Part shown: piece after piece, positions 1-9,155 of the stretch | Layout: each line of letters begins with the position of its first letter | Numbering within the stretch: position 1 is the first letter of the stretch | Assembly: GCA_937922785.1 (NCBI GenBank) | Contig: CALAJQ010000010.1 | Coordinates: 62,001 to 126,000, forward strand | Source: an uncultured Acidimicrobiales bacterium | Lineage (GTDB): Bacteria; Actinomycetota; Acidimicrobiia; Acidimicrobiales; SZUA-35 | Length of the DNA stretch: 64,000 nt | Direction of reading: 5' to 3' | Program-made: the position numbers and the translations under genes | The notes under the pieces: model-generated | What the model was told of the DNA's origin: nothing | The model's input: the letters and a program-made list of their open reading frames with translations, nothing else | Database searches by the model: none

Positions 1-2332
1 CAATTCCTTCGACAATTATCTCAAGGCCCAGTTTGTTGGCCAGGTCCTGAATCGATTCCACAATCGCCCGGGTTGCGCCGCACGACTCAAGCTTGGATGT
101 GTAGGAGTAGTCAATCTTGAGGAACTGCACGGGCATATCGCGAACGTGGTTCAGTGACGAATATCCAGTGCCGAAGTCGTCGAGCGCTATCTCTACGCCT
201 GCGTCAACTAGCTCCTGCATGGTGGCAAGAATCTGATCTCCAACGTCGATCCAGGTTGTCTCGGTAACTTCCAGAACAACAACAAAAGGGTCGATGCCAT
301 GACGGGCGATTGTTGCCAGCACCTTGTTCGCAAATCCCGGTTCGGAAAGCTGAGTGCCCGTGATGTTGATGCCAATCCTGAAGTCTTTGGCGCCAGTAGC
401 AATCATCTCCGCAGCAATGCGGCAACAGTCGTTGATGATCCACCACCCCAGCGGGATCATCAGATCAGACTCAGCAACATAGGGAATGAAATAGCCAGGC
501 GAGATCTCGCCCCTGATCGGATGGTGCCACCTGATCAGTGCTTCGGCCGCAACAACCTCGTTCGTTTGCAGATTAAACAAAGGCTGAAGATGCATTCGGA
601 ATTCGTCGTTCTTGATCGCATCGTGCATGGAAGACTGAAGGTCGAACCGCTGGTTCAACGACTGTCGCATCTCGTCGTTATATATCGCCCACCGTGTCCC
701 GCCTGCCCTCTTGGCGTCATACATCGCCATATCGGCGTTGCCAATAATCACATCGGCCTTGGTGTCGAGACCATCTTGCAAAGCAATCCCCACACTCACC
801 CCGACGCTGGCTGTGGAGTTTCCCACAGCAATCGGTTCTTGAACTTTGGCCATCAGGCGCTCGGCCAGCCTGATCACGTCTTCTCGGGTCGAGCCCCAGG
901 CGCACAGTGCAACAAACTCATCACCGCCCACACGTGCCACGATGTCACCGGGCCGAAGCACCGATTTCAAGCGTTGACCAATCGTGATCAGTAGCTGATC
1001 GCCCGCCTCGTGACCCAACCCGTCGTTCACCAGTTTGAATCCGTCGAGATCCAAAAACAGGCACGCGAACTGGGGAGCGACGCGGTCCTGACTTTCGATC
1101 ATGTCTTGCAGGCGCTCGATCAGTGCAGCCCGATTGGGTAGACCGGTCAGGTGATCAGTCATCGCCTGACTACGAAGTTGGTTTTGAATCGAAGTGGCCT
1201 CGGTGATGTCTTCCAGTGAAGCGATCATGCCGAAGATTTCTCCGTCCATCAGCAACGGTCGGCACCGCACAAGACAGAGGCGGTACTCGGCGCTTTTGAA
1301 GTTCATCAGACGTACGTGAAAGTCAACCTCTTCAAGCCGCAGGCAACGTCTTAAGGCATCGCGCATCTTGGGCACGTCTTCGGCCTTGATCGCTGCAAGC
1401 ATTTGATTAGACGCAACATTGGGTCCGTCGACTTGGGTCATCTCTTGAATCCAGGAGTTGGCAAAGACCAATTCACCCTTGAGGTCCATCTGGACTACGC
1501 CGACCGGCAGCGCCTTCGCCAGAGTCTCAAACTGAGAAACGCTAACCCGGGCTTGGGCCAGCGCTCGCATCTCAGAATCGACATCAAGGCTTTCGATGCG
1601 CATATGGGGACTATCGGGATCATCCAAGTGGTTGTAGTAGGTGTACTCGATCCACTTATGGTCGCCGTTCTTGGTCAGCTGCCGACATCGGTGGCGAGTC
1701 CCGTCCTGTCCGCCGACCGCGGCGAGCCATGCCTGAATTGCCCGGTCTCGATCAAGATCGTGCAACATTGACGCGCCGGTCTTGCCGAGAATTTCATCAG
1801 GGGACCACCCGACAGTCTCTGTGATCCGGCTGTCAACCTCGAAGTATTGGCCAAGAGCATTTGTCTTGTGGTGTTGGACCATTGGAACGCCTTGAGACAA
1901 CGACGCCACCACCTCCCCACCCCATCGGGGCTTGAAGTCACCAATTATGAAGACGATGGCATCATGAGATTCGCTCAGATCGAAAATCTGTATCGCAACT
2001 TCTGCGACGAGTTCCTTCAACTCACCGGCCAAGCGCACGCTTGCCCCACCAATCCCTCGAGTTCGTGCCACCCGGATCTGACTAGTTACAACCCGGTGGT
2101 CACGCTGGTCGATCGCAGCCAGGAACCGACCTTCCACTTTGGCGTTTTCTGATTCAGGGAGTCCGAGCGCCATAAGAGCAGGCGGTATTGCTATTGGCTG
2201 AAGCGAGCTATCAAGACAGAGGACCTTCAGAATCTGCGCGCTCGCAACAAGAGATCTCAGTCCCTCTAACCGATATTTGGTTGAGTAGGAGTTCGACGGC
2301 GCTTTGGGATCACCGTTACTGCCAAAGGTCAT
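1..2332 (-). CDS. PAS-PAS-GGDEF-EAL c-di-GMP signalling protein (3' end beyond left edge)
   Basis: My reverse-strand translation from ATG at 2332 stays open to the left edge. GGDEF motif (RVGGDEFVAL) at about 914-928, EAL signature (AEALIRW), and GLEIIVEGI near the edge. Not in the ORF track because it has no stop in the window. Confidence 0.93.
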   Translation of the reverse strand, partial: MTFGSNGDPKAPSNSYSTKYRLEGLRSLVASAQILKVLCLDSSLQPIAIPPALMALGLPESENAKVEGRFLAAIDQRDHRVVTSQIRVARTRGIGGASVRLAGELKELVAEVAIQIFDLSESHDAIVFIIGDFKPRWGGEVVASLSQGVPMVQHHKTNALGQYFEVDSRITETVGWSPDEILGKTGASMLHDLDRDRAIQAWLAAVGGQDGTRHRCRQLTKNGDHKWIEYTYYNHLDDPDSPHMRIESLDVDSEMRALAQARVSVSQFETLAKALPVGVVQMDLKGELVFANSWIQEMTQVDGPNVASNQMLAAIKAEDVPKMRDALRRCLRLEEVDFHVRLMNFKSAEYRLCLVRCRPLLMDGEIFGMIASLEDITEATSIQNQLRSQAMTDHLTGLPNRAALIERLQDMIESQDRVAPQFACLFLDLDGFKLVNDGLGHEAGDQLLITIGQRLKSVLRPGDIVARVGGDEFVALCAWGSTREDVIRLAERLMAKVQEPIAVGNSTASVGVSVGIALQDGLDTKADVIIGNADMAMYDAKRAGGTRWAIYNDEMRQSLNQRFDLQSSMHDAIKNDEFRMHLQPLFNLQTNEVVAAEALIRWHHPIRGEISPGYFIPYVAESDLMIPLGWWIINDCCRIAAEMIATGAKDFRIGINITGTQLSEPGFANKVLATIARHGIDPFVVVLEVTETTWIDVGDQILATMQELVDAGVEIALDDFGTGYSSLNHVRDMPVQFLKIDYSYTSKLESCGATRAIVESIQDLANKLGLEIIVEGI

Positions 2333-2482
2333 ATACCTACACATCGGCACGGCCTAACCCCTGCTTAAGCAAGCATATATCTCCACAGGAACTGCATATA
2401 AGGGCAGGTAAAGGGGCTTGCGCTGCTGGCCACGCGTTTGTACCTTGTGCGCTTTGGGCGGGTGTTCTAGGCGGAGAATCAG

Positions 2483-2563
2483 ATGCGGCGAAAACGGATT
2501 GTTCTAGTGATTGCGATGGCCTCGCTGTTGCTGGCGATGTTGTCGACAACTGCCTTGGGTTAG
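2483..2563 (+). CDS. possible 26-aa hydrophobic microprotein or signal-peptide remnant (MRRKRIVLVIAMASLLLAMLSTTALG)
   Basis: ATG..TAG short ORF with a basic N-terminus, hydrophobic core and A-x-G-like end. Confidence 0.3.
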   Translation: MRRKRIVLVIAMASLLLAMLSTTALG

Positions 2564-2576
2564 GCTCGACGGCCAC

Positions 2577-4082
2577 ATGGTTGATTATCAGTTCTACATC
2601 GACGGCCAATTCTGCGAAGCGGCCGACGGCGCTCGGCTTGAAAGCGTCAATCCAGCTACGGGCATGACGTGGGCGACTGCACCAGTTGCCGGTGAAGCCG
2701 ACGTCAACCGTGCAGTTGATGCCGCGCACCGGGCCTTGCGTTCTGGACCGTGGGCGGAGATGACTGCCACCAAGCGCGGCCAGATGCTTTATGCACTAGC
2801 TGACAAAATCGCTGAGGTAGCTGGCCACCTGGGTGAGATTGAAACTACCGACTCCGGCAAGCTGGCCGCTGAAACGCGGGCTCAGACGGCATACGTGGCC
2901 GACTACTACCGGTACTACGCGGGCCTTGCCGACAAAATCCAGGGCGCCACACTCCCAATCGACAAACCCGACATGCAGGTTTTCACTCTTAGAGAACCCA
3001 TAGGCGTTGTGGCGGCTGTAGTTCCTTGGAACGCACAGATGTTTCTGACTGCCACCAAACTCGGCCCAGCTCTGGCTGCGGGTAACACGGTCGTGCTTAA
3101 AGCTTCGGAGAACGCTCCAGCCCCGATGTTCGAGTTTGCGAAGATAATTGACGAGGTTGGCTTCCCGCCGGGGGTCATAAACGTAATAACGGGATATGGG
3201 GAGCCTTGCGGTCGAGCCCTCACCTCGCACCCGAAGGTAAGCCGAGTTGCATTCACCGGAGGCACTGACGCTGCCCGTCACGTTGTGGCCAACACAGCCA
3301 ACAACTTTGCTGTTCTTTCACTTGAGCTGGGCGGCAAGTCCCCGATTTTGATCTTTGATGACGCCGATCTCGACGGCGCGGTTAACGCCGCCATTGCGGG
3401 CAACTTCGGTGCTTCAGGACAAAGCTGTGTGGCTGGTACTCGAGTCTTTGTTCAAGCCGGCATCTACGACGCATTTCTTGCCGAAGTTGGTGAACGGGCT
3501 AAAGCCATCCGGATCGGTGACCCGTTGGCCGAGGATACTCAAGTTGGTCCTCTGGCCACCGAAGCCCAACTAGAACGTTGCATTGCGGTTGTTGCGGACT
3601 CAGTCGACCAGGGCGCCACTCTTGTTGCCGGTGGGCAGCGGCCCAGTTTCCAGCGACCCGGTTTCCAGCGCGAAGATCAGACCGAAGCAGGCTGGTACTT
3701 CGAGCCCACAGTGCTTGCATGCCCGGATCAGTCAATCAGAAGCACTCAGGTTGAATTGTTCGGGCCCGTGATGTCGGTAATCAAGTTCATTTCCGAGGCC
3801 GAAGCCCTTCAGATGGCAAATGACACCGAGTTCGGCCTGGGGTCAGGAGTTTTCACCTCCAACCTGGCCCGTGCCCACCGAGTCAGCAAGGCAATTCACT
3901 CAGGAATTGTTTGGATCAACACCTATCGAGTGATTTCCCCAATTTCGCCCTTCGGCGGCTACGGCAATAGTGGCTATGGCCGCGAAGCCGGGATTGATGC
4001 CATCAATGAATACACCACCACAAAGACGGTCTGGATCAACACCTCTGAACAGCCGATGGCCAATCCATTTACGATGCGCTAG
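2577..4082 (+). CDS. aldehyde dehydrogenase family protein
   Basis: ELGGKSP, GASGQSCVAGTR and FGPVMSVIKF motifs. Start set at MVDYQFYIDGQF rather than the upstream M. Confidence 0.95.
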   Translation: MVDYQFYIDGQFCEAADGARLESVNPATGMTWATAPVAGEADVNRAVDAAHRALRSGPWAEMTATKRGQMLYALADKIAEVAGHLGEIETTDSGKLAAETRAQTAYVADYYRYYAGLADKIQGATLPIDKPDMQVFTLREPIGVVAAVVPWNAQMFLTATKLGPALAAGNTVVLKASENAPAPMFEFAKIIDEVGFPPGVINVITGYGEPCGRALTSHPKVSRVAFTGGTDAARHVVANTANNFAVLSLELGGKSPILIFDDADLDGAVNAAIAGNFGASGQSCVAGTRVFVQAGIYDAFLAEVGERAKAIRIGDPLAEDTQVGPLATEAQLERCIAVVADSVDQGATLVAGGQRPSFQRPGFQREDQTEAGWYFEPTVLACPDQSIRSTQVELFGPVMSVIKFISEAEALQMANDTEFGLGSGVFTSNLARAHRVSKAIHSGIVWINTYRVISPISPFGGYGNSGYGREAGIDAINEYTTTKTVWINTSEQPMANPFTMR

Positions 4083-4227
4083 CGCGCTATTTCAACTCGG
4101 ATTTCAAGCTCGGGCTGACCATGTGCCCAAAACGGCTCAAAATCCGTTACAATGAAGGGCTGGACCTGGTCGCCATCTGTTGTGTACGACAACTCATTGG
4201 CGTGACCGTTCCGGGAGGATGTGCACT

Positions 4228-4539
4228 ATGGGTAAGCAACGATCGAGCTTTGCAAAACTGCAAAGAGACCGAGCAAAGGCCGCTAAGAAAGCCGAAAAGC
4301 AAGCCGCTCGAGAGGCCGAAAAGGCTGGTGGCGGCGCAGTAGACGTGGTTGAAGAGCGCCCCGAACTAGTAGAAGGGTCAACTATCGAACAGATGTTGGC
4401 TGGTCGGGACGAGCTATCAGCGCCGGAGCTGCTGGAAATGATTGAGCAGATTCACAAGCTACGTGAAGACGGCGACATTACCGAAGAAGACTTCGAGGAT
4501 GCCAAGGTTGAGCTCTTTGCTCGCCTACCCATGGACTAG
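4228..4539 (+). CDS. small coiled/basic protein with C-terminal SHOCT-like segment
   Basis: MGKQRSSFAKLQRDRAKAAKKAEKQ N-terminus; C-terminal LREDGDITEEDFEDAKVELFARL resembles a SHOCT motif. Confidence 0.65.
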   Translation: MGKQRSSFAKLQRDRAKAAKKAEKQAAREAEKAGGGAVDVVEERPELVEGSTIEQMLAGRDELSAPELLEMIEQIHKLREDGDITEEDFEDAKVELFARLPMD

Positions 4540-4586
4540 CCAGCTCCGCTGTGCAAGGGTGAAGCGTCTACTTCCTTAGGTGCGCA

Positions 4587-6287
4587 ATGTTCACCCTTAA
4601 GTCAAAGTCAATCGTCGAAACAACCGCTGGCCCGGTAGAGGGTTCCTTTGACGCGCGTCGTCACTATGTTTCATTCAAAGGAATCCCCTACGCAGCTCAG
4701 CCGGTAGGGCAACGCCGCTGGAAGCCTCCGGCCCCGCTAACGCCATGGATCGAGCCTCTCGATTGCACCACACCGGGCCCGATTGCGCATCAGCGCAGCT
4801 CTAGCTATGAGTTCGGCGCCAAAATCGTAGATGGCCTTGGGCTCTCCGTCGGCAAACGAGCCCTTTTGAAAGCGGGCATGCGGGCTCGATCCACAACCGA
4901 ACATGAGAACTGTCTCACGCTTAGTGTCCGTTCTAGAGCAGATGCGGACAACGCACCGGTCATGGTCTGGATACACGGCGGCGACCACACAGACGGAAGT
5001 GGGTCGGAGCCGATTTATGACACAAACGCCCTGGCATCTCGTGGAATAGTTCAAGTCAACATCAACTACCGGTTGGGGTTGTTCGGGTTCTTGGCTCATC
5101 CTGAGCTTGACGAAGAGTCCGAAGCGGGGACGTCGGGCAACTACGGGCTGATGGATCAGATAGCGGCGCTGCGATGGGTTCAGGAAAACATCGAGAACTT
5201 TGGCGGAAACCCCAACAACGTCACGATCTTTGGCGAGTCTGCGGGCGGACAGGCCGTTCTCAACCTCATGACAGCGCCTGCCGCTCGAGGCTTGTTCCAT
5301 CAAGCAATCTCCCAAAGCCCCGGCGACAGCGGCCGATGGCTTCACCATTCACGACCCGCTCTTGACTTTGAACCAGCAAACGTCGCGGGCCTCAAGTTCG
5401 CCAACTTGGCTGTTGGCGACGGCCCGAATCAGATTCCCCGGCTACGTGCTGTAACTGCGGAGCGGCTCATGGTTCTGTACCGAAACCACGCCGAAATCGG
5501 TCGCTACTTCTACCCGGCTGTTGACGGCCACTGGCTTCGGCAAGTTCCGCTGTCGGCGTTCATGCACCGCACGCAGGCTCCAGTGCCGCTGATGATTGGA
5601 TACAACGCCAACGAAGGCTCGTTGTTTTCCGATGCCGGAATCCCGGCCGGGCCAGAGATGCTGGCCTATGGATCCGAAACAGTTCTGACAACGTTGACCC
5701 GTTCCTATGGTTCGGCTGGAATCGCCCGAGCTGTGATGGCTGCCTACCCAGGCCTTGAAGACCTTGAAGCGTCAGCAATTGCTGATCATCTCCGAGACCA
5801 CATCTTTGGCGTCCAGGTAGATCACTGTGCCCGCGAACACGCGGACTCGGGCCACAACGTTTACCGCTACCACTACCGAAACCGGCCAGCATCGCGAACT
5901 GCAACAATCGGCGCCTTTCATGCGGCGGAGATCTTTAATGTATTCGACTCGGCCATTCCGCTAGTGCCTGGGGGAAGCGGGTATGAGAACCTGACCAGAA
6001 CCATGGGCGACCGATGGGCGGCATTTGCTACCACGGGCAGTCCCAATTGTGCGGACCATCCGAACTGGCCCGCTTATGACCCCGATGCTCCGGCCCACAT
6101 GATCTTTAATCGCCCTGACTCTGGCGTCGAGCCCTGTCCTGCGCAGGACGCACTGGATCTAATGCGAGCGCGGATCGAGCGCCTCACTGACATCGTCACC
6201 TCCGACGTTGATCTGACTGAACCCATGCCTAGCCGTCCTGGTGACACATCATCATCTACCGGTGCCAGCATGTTCACCGGGATCTAG
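4587..6287 (+). CDS. type-B carboxylesterase/lipase family protein
   Basis: GESAGGQAV nucleophile elbow, NYRLGLFGF and ENCLTLSV (EDCLxLNV-like) motifs. Confidence 0.93.
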   Translation: MFTLKSKSIVETTAGPVEGSFDARRHYVSFKGIPYAAQPVGQRRWKPPAPLTPWIEPLDCTTPGPIAHQRSSSYEFGAKIVDGLGLSVGKRALLKAGMRARSTTEHENCLTLSVRSRADADNAPVMVWIHGGDHTDGSGSEPIYDTNALASRGIVQVNINYRLGLFGFLAHPELDEESEAGTSGNYGLMDQIAALRWVQENIENFGGNPNNVTIFGESAGGQAVLNLMTAPAARGLFHQAISQSPGDSGRWLHHSRPALDFEPANVAGLKFANLAVGDGPNQIPRLRAVTAERLMVLYRNHAEIGRYFYPAVDGHWLRQVPLSAFMHRTQAPVPLMIGYNANEGSLFSDAGIPAGPEMLAYGSETVLTTLTRSYGSAGIARAVMAAYPGLEDLEASAIADHLRDHIFGVQVDHCAREHADSGHNVYRYHYRNRPASRTATIGAFHAAEIFNVFDSAIPLVPGGSGYENLTRTMGDRWAAFATTGSPNCADHPNWPAYDPDAPAHMIFNRPDSGVEPCPAQDALDLMRARIERLTDIVTSDVDLTEPMPSRPGDTSSSTGASMFTGI

Positions 6288-6817
6288 CTCGCTTTTAAAA
6301 GCTGCTCGGTTAGCTCGGCGATCTTGTTGATAGTTTGGCCGCCAACCACTGACGTGTAGCTGCCACCAGGCTCGACAAACACCAGTGTCGGGTGCGAAGT
6401 TACCTCATAGTGACGCCAAAGCTCGCTGTGGTCATTAACCACATGTTCAAACTCTTCTACCCCGATTTGGTGGATCGCTTTAACTAGGCGCTCGGGTGAG
6501 TCACCGTTGGTCACGGCGACGAATCTAACCTCCTCACCGTATTTCTGTTTCGACAATGCGACCGCAAAGCCCTGAGAGGTGCAGGTCTGTCAATCGGGAG
6601 ACCAGAACCACAAGACCGTTGGTTCTCCCGGTTCTAAGACCTGGTCCGAGGGAATCTCCGAAATCGGCCCGGTTAATGAATCGGTGCTTGCAGTCGGTGT
6701 GGACAGATCCGTACTTTCAGCTTCAGCGGACTGCGAGGCACAACTCGCTGCCAGAAGAGCCAGCACAACCCAAACAATCAGATTCCCCGATGTCCTGAGC
6801 TTGGCCACACCAATCAA
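6284..6817 (-). CDS. thioredoxin-like lipoprotein, predicted selenoprotein (UGA codon 6590-6592 read as Sec, motif D-U-Q-T-C)
   Basis: Track ORFs 6590..6817 and 6284..6556 are in the same frame. Combined reading: ...EPTVLWFWSPD-[UGA]-QTCTSQGF...TSHPTLVF... (Trx active site plus cis-Pro loop). N-terminal signal with LLAASC lipobox-like site. Confidence 0.82.
6560..6587 (-). promoter_or_regulatory. candidate bacterial SECIS hairpin downstream of UGA 6590-6592
   Basis: GACC-(U)-GCA ... UGC-GGUC stem, 13-nt loop CCUCUCAGGGCUU with G residues 18-20 nt after the UGA. Confidence 0.55.
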
Positions 6818-6836
6818 TGTAGCTAACTTGGCGTTT

Positions 6837-7874
6837 ATGAAGATCGCGATGACCGTTAACTACTCTGGCGACGTAAAGGCAATGGCTGAACAAGTCGTGG
6901 CCTATGAAAAGGCTGGCGTTGACCTCGTGTGGGTTCCAGAGGCCTATGGAATGGATGCGGTAACAGTGATGGGGTACCTGGCTGCCCTCACCGAGACCGT
7001 GACAATCGCGTCGGGCATTTTGAACATATACAGCCGCACACCAACCACCCTGGCCATGACCGCAGTGGGAGTCGACGTGTTGTCCGAAGGTCGTGCGGTA
7101 CTAGGACTTGGTGCCTCCGGTCCCCAGGTTGTCGAGGGCTGGCATGGGGTTCCCTACGACGCTCCCCTGGGCCGAACCCGAGAAATCATGCAGATCTGCC
7201 GCAAGATTTGGGCAAGGAAGGACAAGCTCACTCACGATGGCAAGCACTACCAACTGCCCCTTCCGGCCGACCAAGGCACAGGCTTGGGCAAGCCGCTGAA
7301 GATCATCACCCATCCGCCTCGACCATCCATTCCGATCTTCCTGGCCACCTTGGGCCCCAAAATGGTTGAGCTAACTAGCGAGTCTGCGGACGGATGGATC
7401 CCAACTCTGTTTATGCCCGAAGGGGCATCGATGGTCTGGGGTGACGCGATCGAGCGAGGAAAGGCCAAACGACTTGAGGGCCTTCCAGCGCTTGAGACAG
7501 TTGCTGGCGGAATGCTGGCGATCGGGTCAGAGTCAGAGGTTGGCAAGTATCGAGATTATGCACGGCCCGGCGTTGCCCTCTACGTGGGCGGCATGGGCGC
7601 CAGGGGTAAGAACTTCTACAACTCGCTGTTTAGCCAATACGGATACGAAGGCCAAGCCAAGCAGATCCAAGATCTTTATCTAGACGGCCACAAGGACGAG
7701 GCCGCGGCCGCTGTTCCGGCTGAATTCCTTCAGAAGTCCTCGCTCGTTGGAGACGAAGGTTTCGTCAAGGACCGAATCGCCGCTTATGCCGAAGCTGGAG
7801 TTACCTACCTGGGAGTAAATCCAGTGGGAGATGACCCAGTGGGTTCTGTGGCAAAGCTTAAGGAACTTCTTTGA
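6837..7874 (+). CDS. LLM class flavin-dependent (F420-type) oxidoreductase
   Basis: MKIAMTVNYSGD..., GLGASGPQVVEGWHG..., R(T)REIMQICRKIW; typical luciferase-like monooxygenase fold sequence. Confidence 0.9.
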   Translation: MKIAMTVNYSGDVKAMAEQVVAYEKAGVDLVWVPEAYGMDAVTVMGYLAALTETVTIASGILNIYSRTPTTLAMTAVGVDVLSEGRAVLGLGASGPQVVEGWHGVPYDAPLGRTREIMQICRKIWARKDKLTHDGKHYQLPLPADQGTGLGKPLKIITHPPRPSIPIFLATLGPKMVELTSESADGWIPTLFMPEGASMVWGDAIERGKAKRLEGLPALETVAGGMLAIGSESEVGKYRDYARPGVALYVGGMGARGKNFYNSLFSQYGYEGQAKQIQDLYLDGHKDEAAAAVPAEFLQKSSLVGDEGFVKDRIAAYAEAGVTYLGVNPVGDDPVGSVAKLKELL

Positions 7875-8443
7875 CGCTTTTCGACGAGCTCGCTTCTCGG
7901 TTCGAATCCCCACCCGCCCGCGAGTTTTATGGCGAACAGGTCACCATTGCTAGCCACATGTGCCAAGCCGCAGCTTTGGCCGAAGCTGATGGCGCCAGTG
8001 CCGAGATGATCGTCGCCGCACTGCTTCACGACGTTGGCCACCTAGTTCCAGACCTGCGCCCTGATGACCGCAATCGCGATCATGCTCGGTTGGCAATGGA
8101 GATCCTGGGCAAACACTTAGGGCCAGAAGTAACTGAGCCTGTTCGACTACACGTGGATGCTAAGCGCTACTTGGTTGCGGTCGATCCAAGCTATGCCGGC
8201 ACCTTGTCACCGGCTTCGGTTCACACCCTCAAACTTCAAGGGGGGCCAATGACTGAATCTGAAAGCCGAGCGTTTGCCACCCACAAATTCTTTGACGACG
8301 CTGTCAAGCTTCGCCGCTGGGACGAGGCCGCAAAGGATCCATCGGCGCCCGTGTTTAGGCTGTCCCACTTCAAGCCGTACATCGACTCGGTTGCCGTGCT
8401 CGACCCGAATCTGAGCGACCCGAATCTGCACGACCCGACGTGA
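7871..8443 (+). CDS. HD-domain protein, PhnZ/TmpB-like (phosphonate-associated HDIG family)
   Basis: YGEQVT...SH, ALLHDVGHL, HVDAKRYL, LQGGPM, RRWDEAAK motifs as in PhnZ-type HD oxygenases. TTG start overlaps the upstream stop. Confidence 0.75.
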   Translation: MTLFDELASRFESPPAREFYGEQVTIASHMCQAAALAEADGASAEMIVAALLHDVGHLVPDLRPDDRNRDHARLAMEILGKHLGPEVTEPVRLHVDAKRYLVAVDPSYAGTLSPASVHTLKLQGGPMTESESRAFATHKFFDDAVKLRRWDEAAKDPSAPVFRLSHFKPYIDSVAVLDPNLSDPNLHDPT

Positions 8444-8453
8444 GAGGCAAATC

Positions 8454-9155
8454 ATGAGCGATAAGACAGACATTGGGCTGCTTGAAGGCCTGGCGACCAC
8501 GCGAGCCATACGTCGGTACAGGAACGAACCAATTCCGTCCGAAGATCTTGCCAAGATTCTCTTTTCCGCAACTCGAGCACCGACGGGCTCAAACCGTCAG
8601 TCATTCAGGTTCCTAACGTTGCAGGACAGCCCACCGGCGGTAGCTGCCAAATCTGTTCTCGGTGAATCGTTCCGTGCAGGCTGGGCCGCAAAGAAGACCG
8701 CCGACGGCTACTCCGGCGGAACAGGCGCCGACGCTGATTCACCCAAATCTCGCATGGCTCGAACCATGCAACAGTTCGTAGACAACTTTGAGCAGACACC
8801 GGTCGTTGTGCTGGCCTGTGTTCGCGAACGTCACGGATCCATCATGGACGGCGCGTCGATTTATCCCGCTTGTCAGAACCTACTTCTGTCAGCCCGGGCA
8901 CTGGGCTATGGCGGTGTTCTAACCGGATGGCATGGACCTGTGGAGACCGAGCTTCGAGAGCTGCTTCAAATTCCCGACGAGTATCTAATCGGCGCAACAA
9001 TTCCGTTAGGCATACCTGAAGGAAATCACGGGCCAGTAAGACGTCGCCCGCTAAATGAACTTGTCTACGACGGCCAGTGGGGCACAACCCCAGATTGGGC
9101 GCAGGATCCTGAAGGCACCCGATTTACTAGTGCTGGTCCGCCACCAGCCCACTAG
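8454..9155 (+). CDS. nitroreductase family protein
   Basis: TTRAIRRYRNEPIP..., APTGSNRQ..., GGVLTGWHGP; FMN-dependent nitroreductase pattern. Confidence 0.9.
   Translation: MSDKTDIGLLEGLATTRAIRRYRNEPIPSEDLAKILFSATRAPTGSNRQSFRFLTLQDSPPAVAAKSVLGESFRAGWAAKKTADGYSGGTGADADSPKSRMARTMQQFVDNFEQTPVVVLACVRERHGSIMDGASIYPACQNLLLSARALGYGGVLTGWHGPVETELRELLQIPDEYLIGATIPLGIPEGNHGPVRRRPLNELVYDGQWGTTPDWAQDPEGTRFTSAGPPPAH

Noticed and set aside
299-994. 231-aa plus-strand ORF
   Set aside because: Antisense to the clear GGDEF/EAL coding frame.
2796-3281. Minus-strand ORFs opposite the aldehyde dehydrogenase
   Set aside because: Shadow ORFs with no family-like motifs; many comparable antisense ORFs in the track were rejected for the same reason.
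7871-7873. LLM oxidoreductase stop TGA as another Sec codon
   Set aside because: The protein ends naturally at KELL, the next gene starts in another frame, and no redox-Cys context exists.
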